From Gemmatimonadaceae bacterium (GTDB taxonomy: Bacteria > Gemmatimonadota > Gemmatimonadetes > Gemmatimonadales > Gemmatimonadaceae), in NCBI GenBank assembly GCA_016742275.1, contig JACVCD010000022.1:1-64000 (forward strand): a DNA stretch of 64,000 bases, read 5' to 3'. A model generated the notes under the pieces. It was not told where the DNA came from. It saw only the letters and a program-made list of their open reading frames with translations, and searched no databases. Positions 8,019 through 16,908 of the stretch are shown here, piece after piece. A program made the translations under genes and the position numbers. The first letter of the stretch is position 1, and each line of letters begins with the position of its first letter.

Positions 8019-10682
8019 TCAGCTCGCTCGTTGGTTGGCACTCAACTGCGCGGCACGCGCGAGTGCTTCCATCGCGCGTGAGCGCCACACGGTGGACTCC
8101 GTACGAGACGCGAGTCCCTGCCACCGCGCTACCGCATCGCGCCAACGCGCCTGATCGGCCAATAGCACGGCATCGAACCACCATGCACCTGCGCGATCAG
8201 GATCGTGGCGCAACATGCGATCCACGGCAACGCGCGCGTCATCGGTGCGCTCTTCGGCGACCAGCACATCCGTGAGTACTTCGAGCGCATCGAGATCGGT
8301 GGGCACGCGATGCAGGTGTGCGACCAGCAATTGCCGCGCTTCACTCAAACGACCGGCATCACGGTGTACCTGTGCCAACTCACACAGGGCGTCGCGCCAC
8401 TCAGGTGCGATCGCCAGTGCCGCCACGAGTTCCAGCCGTGCGGCGAGCAAGTCGCCGCGTTCACGAAGCACGCGGGCGATGGCTACGCGTGGTGTTGGGC
8501 GCGTCGGATCGAGCGCGAGGGCCCGGCGGTACGCGCCGAGTGCGATGGCTGCATCACCCAGTCGAATGGCCACGTCGCCGGCGTAGTGCAGCAGTGCGGC
8601 GCTGTCGCACTCCTGACCAAGCACACGAAGCAAGGCAGCGCGCGCGGCGGTCAAGCTATCCGCGTTGGGCGCATCTACCATGTCGATATTCGCCTCGGAC
8701 AGGCGCGCGGCCGCCAACAGCGTCAGCAATTCCGGATCGGACGACGCCTGTTCGAGCAGTGGCATCAGCAACGGCAAAGCCTGGGCGGCGTAGTCGAGCA
8801 GGCACAATGTGCGTGCTTCGCCGCGAGTGGCGCGTTGCCACGCCTGCCGCATGGCCTGCCGGACCTGCGGATCGGCTGCCGACGTCTCATCGGCAACAAG
8901 CGGTTCCAGCAGCTCGCGCGCGGCGCGATAGCGCTCCACTGCCTCACCGTGCAGTGTGCGCTCCGCAAATCCGTCAGCAACTTCACACCAATCGATGGCA
9001 CGGGCCACCGGTGACTTGTGCAGTTCACGGCGCGGCTGCTCCGGAAGCAGTGCATCCACGCCCTGCTCGGCGAGTGTCACACCGGCCAACGGCGCGCCGC
9101 CAACCAGGGCCAACAGGTCTACCGGGCCGACCGCATCAGGACACTCGCGCTGCAAATCAATGCCCACAGCGAGACGTGGCGCACGCCGAATGCTGGCCAG
9201 ACGCAGCGCCGCTTCGGTTTCACGTGCGGCACCTTCGTCATCACCTAAACGCGACAGGGCATCGGCCAGGACATAGCGCGCTTCCGCATGGGTCGGCCGA
9301 TGCTCCACTGCGTGCACCAACGCCTGACGTGCTTCATCCCAACGCTCCACGCGAGCCAGCACGACACCGAGCGCATGCCATGCGTCGGCATCGCGCGGAT
9401 GAAACGCCACAACTTCGCGCAGCAGGGCCAGAGCTTCCGACGGGTCACCGTATTCGAGTGCCCAGCGCGCGAGATTGAGTCGCGCAAGAACGAGCGTCGG
9501 ATCGAGTTCGGCCGCGCGCAGCAGTGCTTCGCGTGCGGCCTGTGCATCGCGACGATCCGCGAGGGCTACGCCGAGGTTGTTATAAGCCAACGCATGACGC
9601 GGATCGATGCGGAGGGCGCGTCGATAGCTGTCTGCGGCGGCGGCAACTTCACCACGCTGATGCATCGCCACGCCATGCTCGTTCCACGAGCGTGCGGTTT
9701 CCTGACGCGCGAGCAGCTCCTCGTAGCGCGCCTGCGCCTGCCGTGACTCACCATCGAGCAGATCGAGTTCGGCCAACGCGTGCTGTACGAGATGCGGGTC
9801 CTCACCCTGCGCCAATGCCCGCTCGAACTCCTGTCTGGCCTCGCGAAAATATCCACGCTGACGGAACGCCAATCCCAGGCCATGCCGCGCCAACGCGCCA
9901 TCGCCTTCGACCTGCATGATCGGCGTGGACGGTGCGGGATCGAGCAACAGATCGCCTTGCACAGTATCAAGGCGTGGATTGAGCTCGGACGCGTGTCGCG
10001 CGGCCAGCAACGCGGCCTCATGACGTCCCATATCACCAAGCACAAAGCCGCGCAGCAGATGCGCCTCGGCCTGACGCGGCGACTCTTCGAGCAGCTGTTC
10101 GAGTGTCTCGAGCGCCTGTTCATTCTGGCCACGCTGATACAGCACTTCCGCCAGATGCAGACGGGCATCACCGGCCGCATGTGCATTCACCGCGCGCTCG
10201 AACCACCGTTGGGCGCGACGTAAGTCGCCGGCACGCTGTTCGATGAGCCCACGCTCGAACAATGCCGCCGCGTCATCCGGATCTTCGGCGATCAGCGCAT
10301 CAAGCAGTCGCGTTGCGTCACTAGTGCGACCAATCAGACGAAGCAGCTGAGCCTGATCACGCTGGGCCTGCCGATTGTCAGGGTCCGCAGCGACTTCGTC
10401 CTGCACATGACGCAGACGCTCGTCGCAGGCGCCAGGCTGACGCGCTGCCACTTCGAGATTGCGCGCAGCGGTCCGCATACGCGGATCAAGCGTCAGCGCG
10501 CGAAGAAATGCGTCAACGGCTTCGGCGTGCAATCCCCGCGTGTGATAGAGCACGCCGAGATTGTTGAATGCGCCGGGGTCACGCGGATCGACGCGCGCGA
10601 CCATGCCGCGCAAGACATCGAGGTCGCGACCGGCGGTAGCGCCTGCGGCAACGCCTGCAGTAGTACCTGCGGCGGGTGACAT
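8019..10682 (-). CDS. Large TPR-repeat protein
   Basis: The 887-residue protein is almost wholly TPR repeats, with at least a dozen copies of the 34-residue pattern (for example NNLGVLYHTRGLHAEAVDAF near residue 45 and NNLGVALADRRDAQAAREAL near residue 370). There is no signal peptide, membrane segment or catalytic domain. TPR superhelices normally assemble protein complexes, so this is a candidate scaffold for the Che, GTPase and ATPase proteins encoded beside it. A short Ala/Gly/Thr-rich segment (residues 3 to 20) precedes the first repeat. The gene follows cheC by 19 nt and overlaps nothing downstream. Confidence 0.85.
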   Translation of the reverse strand: MSPAAGTTAGVAAGATAGRDLDVLRGMVARVDPRDPGAFNNLGVLYHTRGLHAEAVDAFLRALTLDPRMRTAARNLEVAARQPGACDERLRHVQDEVAADPDNRQAQRDQAQLLRLIGRTSDATRLLDALIAEDPDDAAALFERGLIEQRAGDLRRAQRWFERAVNAHAAGDARLHLAEVLYQRGQNEQALETLEQLLEESPRQAEAHLLRGFVLGDMGRHEAALLAARHASELNPRLDTVQGDLLLDPAPSTPIMQVEGDGALARHGLGLAFRQRGYFREARQEFERALAQGEDPHLVQHALAELDLLDGESRQAQARYEELLARQETARSWNEHGVAMHQRGEVAAAADSYRRALRIDPRHALAYNNLGVALADRRDAQAAREALLRAAELDPTLVLARLNLARWALEYGDPSEALALLREVVAFHPRDADAWHALGVVLARVERWDEARQALVHAVEHRPTHAEARYVLADALSRLGDDEGAARETEAALRLASIRRAPRLAVGIDLQRECPDAVGPVDLLALVGGAPLAGVTLAEQGVDALLPEQPRRELHKSPVARAIDWCEVADGFAERTLHGEAVERYRAARELLEPLVADETSAADPQVRQAMRQAWQRATRGEARTLCLLDYAAQALPLLMPLLEQASSDPELLTLLAAARLSEANIDMVDAPNADSLTAARAALLRVLGQECDSAALLHYAGDVAIRLGDAAIALGAYRRALALDPTRPTPRVAIARVLRERGDLLAARLELVAALAIAPEWRDALCELAQVHRDAGRLSEARQLLVAHLHRVPTDLDALEVLTDVLVAEERTDDARVAVDRMLRHDPDRAGAWWFDAVLLADQARWRDAVARWQGLASRTESTVWRSRAMEALARAAQLSANQRAS

Positions 10683-10701
10683 CGGCTTCTCGCCGCCCGA
10701 C

Positions 10702-11322
10702 TCAGGCGAGACGCAGTGCGCGCAGCATCACCTGCAGCGAGGCCGGATCCGGAAGCATCAGGAAGAAGCCACGCAGTGTCTGCTGGCTGTCGCGCACGAG
10801 AAATTCGCTCTCGACGCAGATGATGGCATCCGGATCTGCGGAGAATTCGCTGAAGGCGCTCGTGAGTACGGCCACTGACATGTCCACCACCAGCGTGGGT
10901 GGCGACGGCAGCAGCAGCATGCCGAGGAAATCGCTGAGCGCGTTCATGTAGGCGCCGCTCAGGATATTGCCGGTTTCCTTGATGGCTGACGTCTCGAGTT
11001 CGCTGAACGCCACCGACGATCCGATCGGCCGGCGCAGCATCAACTCGGCCAGGCGCAACACGGTGGGCTTTGGGAACACGAGCAACGTGCGGCCCGTGAG
11101 ATCGCCCAGCATGTGCATGACCACAGCGGCCACCGGCTCTTCCTCGGCCGAAAACTGCGCGGGCAGCTCCTCGACACTGGCGACGCTGATGGCGGGCACC
11201 TTGATCATGATGGTGCTGCCGGTCATCTGGGACAGGGCGGTGGCCGCATGCCCGGCACCGATGTTCGCGGTCTCCCGCAGGGCATCGAGCTGAATGTTCT
11301 TGAGCGACTGAATTGCGGCCAT
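10702..11322 (-). CDS. cheC: CheC-type CheY-P phosphatase
   Basis: The 206-residue product carries both phosphatase motifs of the CheC/FliY/CheX family, E17-x-x-N20 (ALRETANIG) and E116-x-x-N119 (AIKETGNIL). These residues dephosphorylate CheY-P. In Bacillus and Thermotoga CheC works with CheD, which is encoded further along this operon. The start is the ATG ending at 11322, preceded by a purine-rich GAGGGTGGGG; an in-frame GTG eight codons upstream (11346) is less likely. The 88 nt between cheA and this gene is the largest gap in the operon, so a separate regulatory signal there is possible, though no clear promoter was seen. Confidence 0.93.
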   Translation of the reverse strand: MAAIQSLKNIQLDALRETANIGAGHAATALSQMTGSTIMIKVPAISVASVEELPAQFSAEEEPVAAVVMHMLGDLTGRTLLVFPKPTVLRLAELMLRRPIGSSVAFSELETSAIKETGNILSGAYMNALSDFLGMLLLPSPPTLVVDMSVAVLTSAFSEFSADPDAIICVESEFLVRDSQQTLRGFFLMLPDPASLQVMLRALRLA

Positions 11323-11410
11323 CGTAACCCCACCCTCACTTCGCACGTCGGTGTCCTATGCCGAGGATTGTCCGGGCATGGTTGCGGGTGTGGCGGTCAT
11401 CACAGCCGCA

Positions 11411-13540
11411 TCACACCACGCTCGTCACATCAACGATCAAGGCAGGGCTCCCGTCACCAAGGACCGTGGCCCCACTGAACCACGGTGCCGCCCCCTGCAC
11501 CACATCCAGCGGCTTGACCACGATGTCCTGCTGCGAAAGCAGCCCGTCTACGAGGACAGCCGCCCTTTTTCCGGCCATTTCGACCACCGCCACATGTGGA
11601 TCAGAGGCCTCGTCTGCTGGCAGTCCGAAGCGCTCCCGCAACGCCACCAGTGGAATGACCTCGTCCCGGATGGTGACGGCATTCTGCGCCCCGCGCGCCC
11701 GCAGGTCCTCGTGGTAGGCCATGGCCTCTTCAACATGGGCAGCTGGGAGCGCAAAAACGTCGCCTCCGACCTGCACCAGCAATGCCCGTGTAATGGCCAG
11801 CGACGCAGGCAGACGCATGGTGACCACGGTGCCTACGCCGTCGATCGTTTCGAGCTCGAGCTGCCCGCCCAGCGCCCGCACACGCGTGTTGACCACGTCG
11901 ACGCCAACGCCACGTCCGGAGACCTTCGACACTTTCTGTGCGGTCGAGAATCCCGGGTGCGCGATCATGTCGAGCAGCGTGTCATCATCGAGCGGCCCGT
12001 CCTGATCGGGCGCGAGCAGTCCAAGCGCCTGCGCACGCGTGCGCACCGCTTCGCGATCGATACCGCGGCCGTCGTCCTGCACCTGCACCACCACGGTGGC
12101 CCGATCACGCGCCGCGCGCACGATCAATTCGCCGGATGCCGGCTTGCCACGTGCGACGCGGGTAGCCGGATCTTCGAGACCGTGGTCAACCGCATTTCGC
12201 AGCAGATGCAGCACCGGATCGGCGAGCGCATCGAGCAGCGAACGATCGAGCGCCAACTCGCGGCCTTCCATCACGAATCGCACATCCTTGCCGAGGTCGC
12301 GCGCCATATCGCGCACGAGACGCGGGAAGCGGTCGAAGACCTGCGCGATGGGCAGAAGACGCGCCTGCAACACCTCATCCTGCAGCACCGAAACCAATCG
12401 CGCTGCGTCACGTGCCGCACGCTGGATTTCGCGATCGGGATGTTCGGTGGCTTCAACCGCACGAACCAATCGATCGCGCGTAATCACCAGCTCCCCAACA
12501 AGATCGAGCAATGCATCGAGACGCCGCGCATCGACACGGACCGTGCTGTGGGCAGCCTCGGGCGCCCGCACATCGAGGCGAGCATCGAGACGTGTATCGA
12601 GACGCACATCATGGCGGCCATCCGCGCGTGCTCCCGATGCACCATCCGCACCGTCTGTAGCCGAACCACGTACGGATCCACCAAGCACTTCACGCAGCAG
12701 TGGCGTGTTCAGCAGATTGGCCGCGCCACGATCCTCATGCTGTGTGAGCAGCGGGCGACGCACATTCACATGCGCCACATCTCCGGCGCTGCGCACGGCC
12801 TGCTCGACACGTTCGTCTTCGGCGCCCGTGACGAGAATGACACGGAACACTCCATCGAACGATTCCTGCGACCACTGCGCCTGCGCCGGATGCGTGCTGC
12901 GCACGAGCCCCACCTGCTGCAGCTTGCCCAGCACAAGCAGCGCGCGCACGCCCTTGAGCGGGCAGTCAGCGGTCAGCCGGACGTCGACATGCCGTACATT
13001 CGTGTGCACAGGCAATTCAGCGACGACCTCGTCATGGACTGAGGAGATCGGTGACGGCGCCGCAACCGGAGGAACAACTTCGTCCGATTCAGGTTGACTG
13101 TTCGATGCAGATGCAGTCGTGTCGCGTTCAATTCGAACAACAAACTCACTGACCCGGCGCGCCAGTTCAGAGACCTCAACTTTGGGCTCCGTCTCTCCAC
13201 CCTCACCCGTTACCGATGCAATGGCATCACGCAACAACGCTGTGCCATCAAACAACAGGTCCAGCACCGCCGGACGTAACGCTTCACTGCCCGACCGGAG
13301 AGGCTCACACCGCGACTCGAGCGCGTGCGTCAATTGCTCCACGACATCATGACCCATGGCCGCAGCCATGCCCTTGATGGTGTGCATGCCGCGAAAGATC
13401 GCGCCTATTGGCGCCGCATGATCCTGCGCGCCTGACGATGTGCCCGGCGTCTGCTCGAGTGTGAGCAGCGCCGTATCAATTTCTGCGAGATGCTCCCGCG
13501 ATTCCGCCGCGAACAACGCGGCATACCGCGATGCATCCAC
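11411..13540 (-). CDS. cheA: CheA chemotaxis histidine kinase
   Basis: The 709-residue protein has all five CheA domains. P1 (1 to 120) carries the phospho-accepting H53 in GMHTIKGMAAAMG. P2 (about 180 to 275) resembles the CheY-binding domain of Thermotoga-type CheA (DCPLKGVRALLVLGKLQQ). P3 follows near 335 (VGELVITRDRLV). The P4 kinase domain has the N box (LLRNAVDHGLEDP), G1 (DDGRGID) and G2 (SGRGVGVDVV). The C-terminal P5 is the CheW-like domain that docks CheW and receptors. CheA passes phosphate to CheY (13548) and CheB (1216), both in this operon. It sits seven bases after cheY. Confidence 0.96.
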   Translation of the reverse strand: MDASRYAALFAAESREHLAEIDTALLTLEQTPGTSSGAQDHAAPIGAIFRGMHTIKGMAAAMGHDVVEQLTHALESRCEPLRSGSEALRPAVLDLLFDGTALLRDAIASVTGEGGETEPKVEVSELARRVSEFVVRIERDTTASASNSQPESDEVVPPVAAPSPISSVHDEVVAELPVHTNVRHVDVRLTADCPLKGVRALLVLGKLQQVGLVRSTHPAQAQWSQESFDGVFRVILVTGAEDERVEQAVRSAGDVAHVNVRRPLLTQHEDRGAANLLNTPLLREVLGGSVRGSATDGADGASGARADGRHDVRLDTRLDARLDVRAPEAAHSTVRVDARRLDALLDLVGELVITRDRLVRAVEATEHPDREIQRAARDAARLVSVLQDEVLQARLLPIAQVFDRFPRLVRDMARDLGKDVRFVMEGRELALDRSLLDALADPVLHLLRNAVDHGLEDPATRVARGKPASGELIVRAARDRATVVVQVQDDGRGIDREAVRTRAQALGLLAPDQDGPLDDDTLLDMIAHPGFSTAQKVSKVSGRGVGVDVVNTRVRALGGQLELETIDGVGTVVTMRLPASLAITRALLVQVGGDVFALPAAHVEEAMAYHEDLRARGAQNAVTIRDEVIPLVALRERFGLPADEASDPHVAVVEMAGKRAAVLVDGLLSQQDIVVKPLDVVQGAAPWFSGATVLGDGSPALIVDVTSVV

Positions 13541-13547
13541 GGCCTAC

Positions 13548-13913
13548 TCAGGCCGCAAGAACGCGATTCACCGCTTCCAGCACACGACTCGGCTGGAACG
13601 GCTTGACGACAAAGTCCTTGGCACCGGCCTGAATGGCCTCGACCACCAGCGCCTGCTGTCCCATGGCGCTGCACATGAGAATGCGCGCCGACGGATCATG
13701 CTTGGTGATTTCACGCACCGCATCGATGCCGCCCATGTCAGGCATCACGATGTCCATGGTCACGAGGTCCGGGCGCAGATGTTTGTACTTCTCGACGGCC
13801 TGCACGCCCGTCTCGGCTTCACCGACAACCTGAAATCCCGCCTGGGTGAGAATGTCTCCCACCATGGTGCGCATGAAAATCGCGTCGTCGCAGATGAGTA
13901 CCGTCCGGCTCAC
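13548..13913 (-). CDS. cheY: CheY single-domain response regulator
   Basis: A 121-residue stand-alone receiver domain. The acidic pocket is D9 and D10, the phosphorylation site is D54 (TMDIVMPDMGG), the switch hydroxyl is S82 (CSAMGQ) and the invariant lysine is K104 (VKPF). The downstream target is not shown by the sequence; without flagellar genes nearby, the target could be the MglA-type GTPase module rather than a motor switch. It overlaps cheW by four bases and precedes cheA by seven. Confidence 0.95.
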   Translation of the reverse strand: MSRTVLICDDAIFMRTMVGDILTQAGFQVVGEAETGVQAVEKYKHLRPDLVTMDIVMPDMGGIDAVREITKHDPSARILMCSAMGQQALVVEAIQAGAKDFVVKPFQPSRVLEAVNRVLAA

Positions 13914-14338
13914 CGTTCCCTCTCCTCAGCTGAATGCAGATGCCGCGCACACCAGGCCACAGCGTCAAACGGATGAACAGAGCGCGCATCATCGGAATCG
14001 TCTTCCGCGACCGCCACGTCCTCTACTCCGTCCACGGCAATCCCGATCGGCCGGGAGCCATACTGCAACAGGACGATTGACCCCGCCACGACGGCACGCG
14101 GGCCGGACGCGGCCACCCGACCGGCGTCGCTCGCGCTGCGGAGGGCCAGGTCGAGTACCGTCACAATGGCGCCGCGCACATTCACGATGCCGGCCTGTAC
14201 GACCGGTGCGCCCGGGACCCGACGAAGCCCGGTGGGTCGTACCACTTCGCGCACCTGCGCGATGGGAATGCCGAGCCGCTGTCCTTGAGAGCGCACAACC
14301 AACCACAGCGGACGTTGGTCGTCCGCCATGTCATCCAT
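13910..14338 (-). CDS. cheW: CheW adaptor protein
   Basis: This is a canonical CheW domain: LWLVVRSQGQRLGIPIAQV at the start, then GIVNVRGAIVTVLDLAL, which is the strongly conserved CheW motif. It links chemoreceptors to CheA. The start is set at the ATG ending at 14338 (142 residues), four bases past the rluD stop. An in-frame ATG at 14410, with an upstream AGGA, would give 166 residues and a 68-base overlap with rluD, and cannot be excluded. The gene overlaps cheY by four bases. Confidence 0.88.
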   Translation of the reverse strand: MDDMADDQRPLWLVVRSQGQRLGIPIAQVREVVRPTGLRRVPGAPVVQAGIVNVRGAIVTVLDLALRSASDAGRVAASGPRAVVAGSIVLLQYGSRPIGIAVDGVEDVAVAEDDSDDARSVHPFDAVAWCARHLHSAEERER

Positions 14339-14342
14339 CGCG

Positions 14343-15377
14343 TCAGCTATCGCTTGAGCTGTCGCGTTCGCGAGGTTGCGCGTCTGTGGTGTGGTAGAAG
14401 CCGAAGACATCGAGGGGATCCTGATTGGACTCGAGTTCGGGCATCTCGCTCAACACCGCCAGCGAGTGACGGAGGTCGGGAGGCAATGGCGACCGGAGGT
14501 CGACCACTTCGCCCGAAACGGGATGCACGAAACGCAACCAGGCCGCATGCAGGAAATGTCGACGGGGAGGCAGTGCCGCGAGTTTGCGACCGCCACCACC
14601 ACCGTACGTGTCATCGCCTATCACCGGGTGCCCCACACTCGACAAGTGGATGCGAATCTGATGCGTGCGCCCGGAATGCAGGTGCGCGCGCAGGAGATCC
14701 ACACTGTCGAAGCGGGCCAGCCGCGTGAAGTCGGTGCGTGCGGCCTTCCCCGTCTGGACGATTGCCATGCGGGTTCGGTCTCGCGGATCCCGCGCGAGGG
14801 GTTGATCCACCGTCAGCGTGTCGCCGGTGAGGTGCCCCCAGCACACGGCCACGTAGCGGCGGGTTACCTGCCGCGCGGCCAGCGCCGTGCTGAGCACCCG
14901 GTGCGATGCATCGGTCTTGGCCACCACAAGCAGCCCCGACGTATCCTTGTCGAGACGATGCACGAGCCCTGCGCGATCCTCACCGCCACCTTCGGCCAGC
15001 GGCTCACCACGCCCCATGAGCGCATTCACCAAGGTCCCGGTCCAGTTGCCGGGCGCCGGATGCACCACCATGCCGGCCGCCTTGTCCACCACCAACAGAT
15101 GCTCGTCTTCGAACACGATGTTGAGCGGAATCTGCTCGGGCACGATATCGCGGCCCGGCGGCGGCGGAATGGTCACGTCGATGACATCACCGGACTCCAC
15201 ACGGTACGACGCTTTCTCTCGGCGGCCACCCACCTGCACGGTGCCGTTGGCAATCAACGTGGCGGCCTGTGTGCGGGACAACTCGCCGTGACGCGCCACG
15301 ACGAGATCGAGACGATCACCCGCCTCTTCGCCAATCGTTACCTGATACGTGCGGGCCGCAGGTTCAGACTGCGTCAT
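14343..15377 (-). CDS. rluD: RluD-family 23S rRNA pseudouridine synthase
   Basis: The 344-residue protein has an N-terminal S4 RNA-binding domain (LSRTQAATLIANGTVQVGG) and the RluA-family catalytic domain. The catalytic aspartate lies in GLVHRLDKDTSGLLV; the downstream GRTHQIRIHLSS and GHPVIGDDTYG motifs are also intact. RluD isomerises uridines in helix 69 of 23S rRNA. The start is the ATG ending at 15377, with AGGGTG six bases upstream; an ATG nine codons earlier (15404) has no good ribosome-binding site. It overlaps the lspA gene upstream by 14 bases. The last 30 residues are an acidic, probably disordered tail not typical of the family. Confidence 0.9.
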   Translation of the reverse strand: MTQSEPAARTYQVTIGEEAGDRLDLVVARHGELSRTQAATLIANGTVQVGGRREKASYRVESGDVIDVTIPPPPGRDIVPEQIPLNIVFEDEHLLVVDKAAGMVVHPAPGNWTGTLVNALMGRGEPLAEGGGEDRAGLVHRLDKDTSGLLVVAKTDASHRVLSTALAARQVTRRYVAVCWGHLTGDTLTVDQPLARDPRDRTRMAIVQTGKAARTDFTRLARFDSVDLLRAHLHSGRTHQIRIHLSSVGHPVIGDDTYGGGGGRKLAALPPRRHFLHAAWLRFVHPVSGEVVDLRSPLPPDLRHSLAVLSEMPELESNQDPLDVFGFYHTTDAQPRERDSSSDS

Positions 15378-15969
15378 CGGTGGCACCCTGGGCCTTGAGC
15401 GCATCCTGCTGCGCGAGGTCCTGTTGCCACAGTGCGATCACGAGACACACCGCACCGATAGACACACAGGTGTCGGCCACGTTGAACGTCCAGAATCGCA
15501 CTGAGCCCAGGCCAATGTCGATGAAATCGACCACGCCTTCACGCAGACGCACACGATCAAGCAGGTTGCCGATAGCACCACCCACAACGACCGGTACACC
15601 AAACGCGGCCAGACGCGACACGCGCGTGAGGTCAGCCGTAGCGCGCAGCAGCACAATCACGATGATGAGACTGAGGCCCGCAAAGATCCACCGCGACCCG
15701 GGCCCGAGGTGCATGCCAAAGGCCGCGCCGGGATTGTAGGCCAGCGTGAATCGCACCACGTCGCCGATGATGCGATGCGGCATGTGACGCGGCACGAGAT
15801 GCTCGACCGCCAATGCCTTGGTCACAAAATCGAGAGCCACACAAATGGCCACGATGATCCAGAATCGCATCGTCGTCGAAGCGGCCGGCACATCACTGAT
15901 GGCCGCCGATGCACTGGCCGCGCGCGGATGCACGCGCGATTCAGACGACATATTGGGCGACACGTTCAT
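15364..15969 (-). CDS. lspA: Lipoprotein signal peptidase (copy 1)
   Basis: The 201-residue product is an LspA aspartyl peptidase that cleaves prolipoprotein signal peptides after lipidation. The two catalytic aspartates are in GNLLDRVRL and in FNVADTCVS, and YNPGAAFG is the conserved motif between transmembrane segments 1 and 2. About 35 hydrophilic residues precede the first membrane helix, which makes it longer than the usual 160. The start (ATG ending at 15969) overlaps the stop of the second lspA by four bases. It is about 40 percent alike by eye to the neighbouring copy, so the two look like an old tandem duplication. Confidence 0.92.
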   Translation of the reverse strand: MNVSPNMSSESRVHPRAASASAAISDVPAASTTMRFWIIVAICVALDFVTKALAVEHLVPRHMPHRIIGDVVRFTLAYNPGAAFGMHLGPGSRWIFAGLSLIIVIVLLRATADLTRVSRLAAFGVPVVVGGAIGNLLDRVRLREGVVDFIDIGLGSVRFWTFNVADTCVSIGAVCLVIALWQQDLAQQDALKAQGATDDAV

Positions 15970-16466
15970 GACTCCGATGCGGCAAGCGCGGCTTCCTGAC
16001 AACGCTCTTCCTGCCAGAGCACGAGCGCCAAAAGAATGGCACCGGTGCTCACGGCCATGTCCGCCACATTGAACGTGGGCCAGCGATGCAGGCCAATGCC
16101 CACGTCGATGAAATCGACGACGCCGAGTTCGGAGCGAATGCGATCGATGACATTGCCAACCGCGCCGGCCGCCACGAGGGCAATGGCCAACACCTTCTTC
16201 ATGTCATCATCGGCTGCCTGACGATACAACCGCCAAAGCACGCCAAGCGCGACCACCGTGAGCGTCATGAACAGCCAGCGCGAATACGGTCCGAGATGCA
16301 GACCAAATGCAGCGCCGGGATTGTACACGAGCGCAAAACGTACCCAGTCGCCAATGACGGGTCTGGGTACGCCGGCCGTGACCATGGTGGAAACCGCCAC
16401 GGCCTTGGTGATGAAATCGAGCACCACCACCACGAGAAAAACGGGAACTGCAACGATCGCCTTCAC
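15966..16466 (-). CDS. lspA: Lipoprotein signal peptidase (copy 2)
   Basis: The 166-residue product has the same LspA landmarks as its neighbour: YNPGAAFGLHLG, GNVIDRIRSELGVVDFIDV and FNVADMAVSTG, containing both catalytic aspartates. There are four predicted membrane helices. No ATG fits the length; the likely start is a GTG ending at 16466, one base after the zinc-finger gene stops and preceded by GAAGAAGG. This length equals the family norm. It overlaps the second lspA by four bases. The stop and start arrangement indicates co-translation of both peptidases. Confidence 0.9.
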   Translation of the reverse strand: MKAIVAVPVFLVVVVLDFITKAVAVSTMVTAGVPRPVIGDWVRFALVYNPGAAFGLHLGPYSRWLFMTLTVVALGVLWRLYRQAADDDMKKVLAIALVAAGAVGNVIDRIRSELGVVDFIDVGIGLHRWPTFNVADMAVSTGAILLALVLWQEERCQEAALAASES

Positions 16467-16467
16467 G

Positions 16468-16908
16468 TCATCCCTTCTTCGAATCTTCCTCGCGCTGCTT
16501 GCACGCGATACAGAAGCGCGCGTTCGGCAGCGCATCGAGACGTTCGAACGCGATGTCTTCACCGCACTGATGGCACTTGCCGAATGTTTCCGGCGACTTG
16601 TACAGACGACGCAGCGCCTGATCGATGTGCCACAGGAATCGGCCTTCCTTCGACGCGAAGAGGAACGCCTTCTCGCGCTCCATGGCATCGGTGCCCTGAT
16701 CGGCCATGTGGAACGAATAGGCGCTCGTATCGCCCTCAGAAGCCTCGCCGTTCGGACCCAGCGTATCACTGTGATGGCCGAGTTCCTTGAGCACGCGTTT
16801 GCGCTCCTCGAGCAAACGCTTCTCAAAGTACTGAAGCTGCTTCTTGGGCATCGGCTTGGACTTCTTCGCGTCCTTATCCTTGGCGGGCGCGGCTTTCGAT
16901 TCGGCCAT
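16468..16908 (-). CDS. DksA/TraR-type zinc-finger protein
   Basis: The 146-residue protein has a Lys/Ala-rich head, a helical coiled-coil region (about 30 to 60, LQYFEKRLLEERKRVLKEL) and a C-terminal four-cysteine zinc finger, CHQC and CIAC separated by 17 residues. This is the DksA/TraR/YteA layout. DksA binds RNA polymerase through its secondary channel and modifies promoter responses to ppGpp. The coiled-coil tip DxxDxA of true DksA is not evident, so it may be a DksA-like protein of other specificity. The ATG ending at 16908 overlaps the ileS stop by one base within ATGA. Confidence 0.85.
   Translation of the reverse strand: MAESKAAPAKDKDAKKSKPMPKKQLQYFEKRLLEERKRVLKELGHHSDTLGPNGEASEGDTSAYSFHMADQGTDAMEREKAFLFASKEGRFLWHIDQALRRLYKSPETFGKCHQCGEDIAFERLDALPNARFCIACKQREEDSKKG

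Noticed and set aside
8011-8041. N-terminal extension of the DUF4388 gene from a GTG
   Set aside because: The domain begins at the internal ATG and the extension overlaps the upstream TPR gene.
11351-13042. A 563-codon open frame on the plus strand antisense to cheA
   Set aside because: It mirrors the cheA codons, has no ribosome site or family motif, and the minus strand carries a full CheA. High GC produces such long antisense frames.
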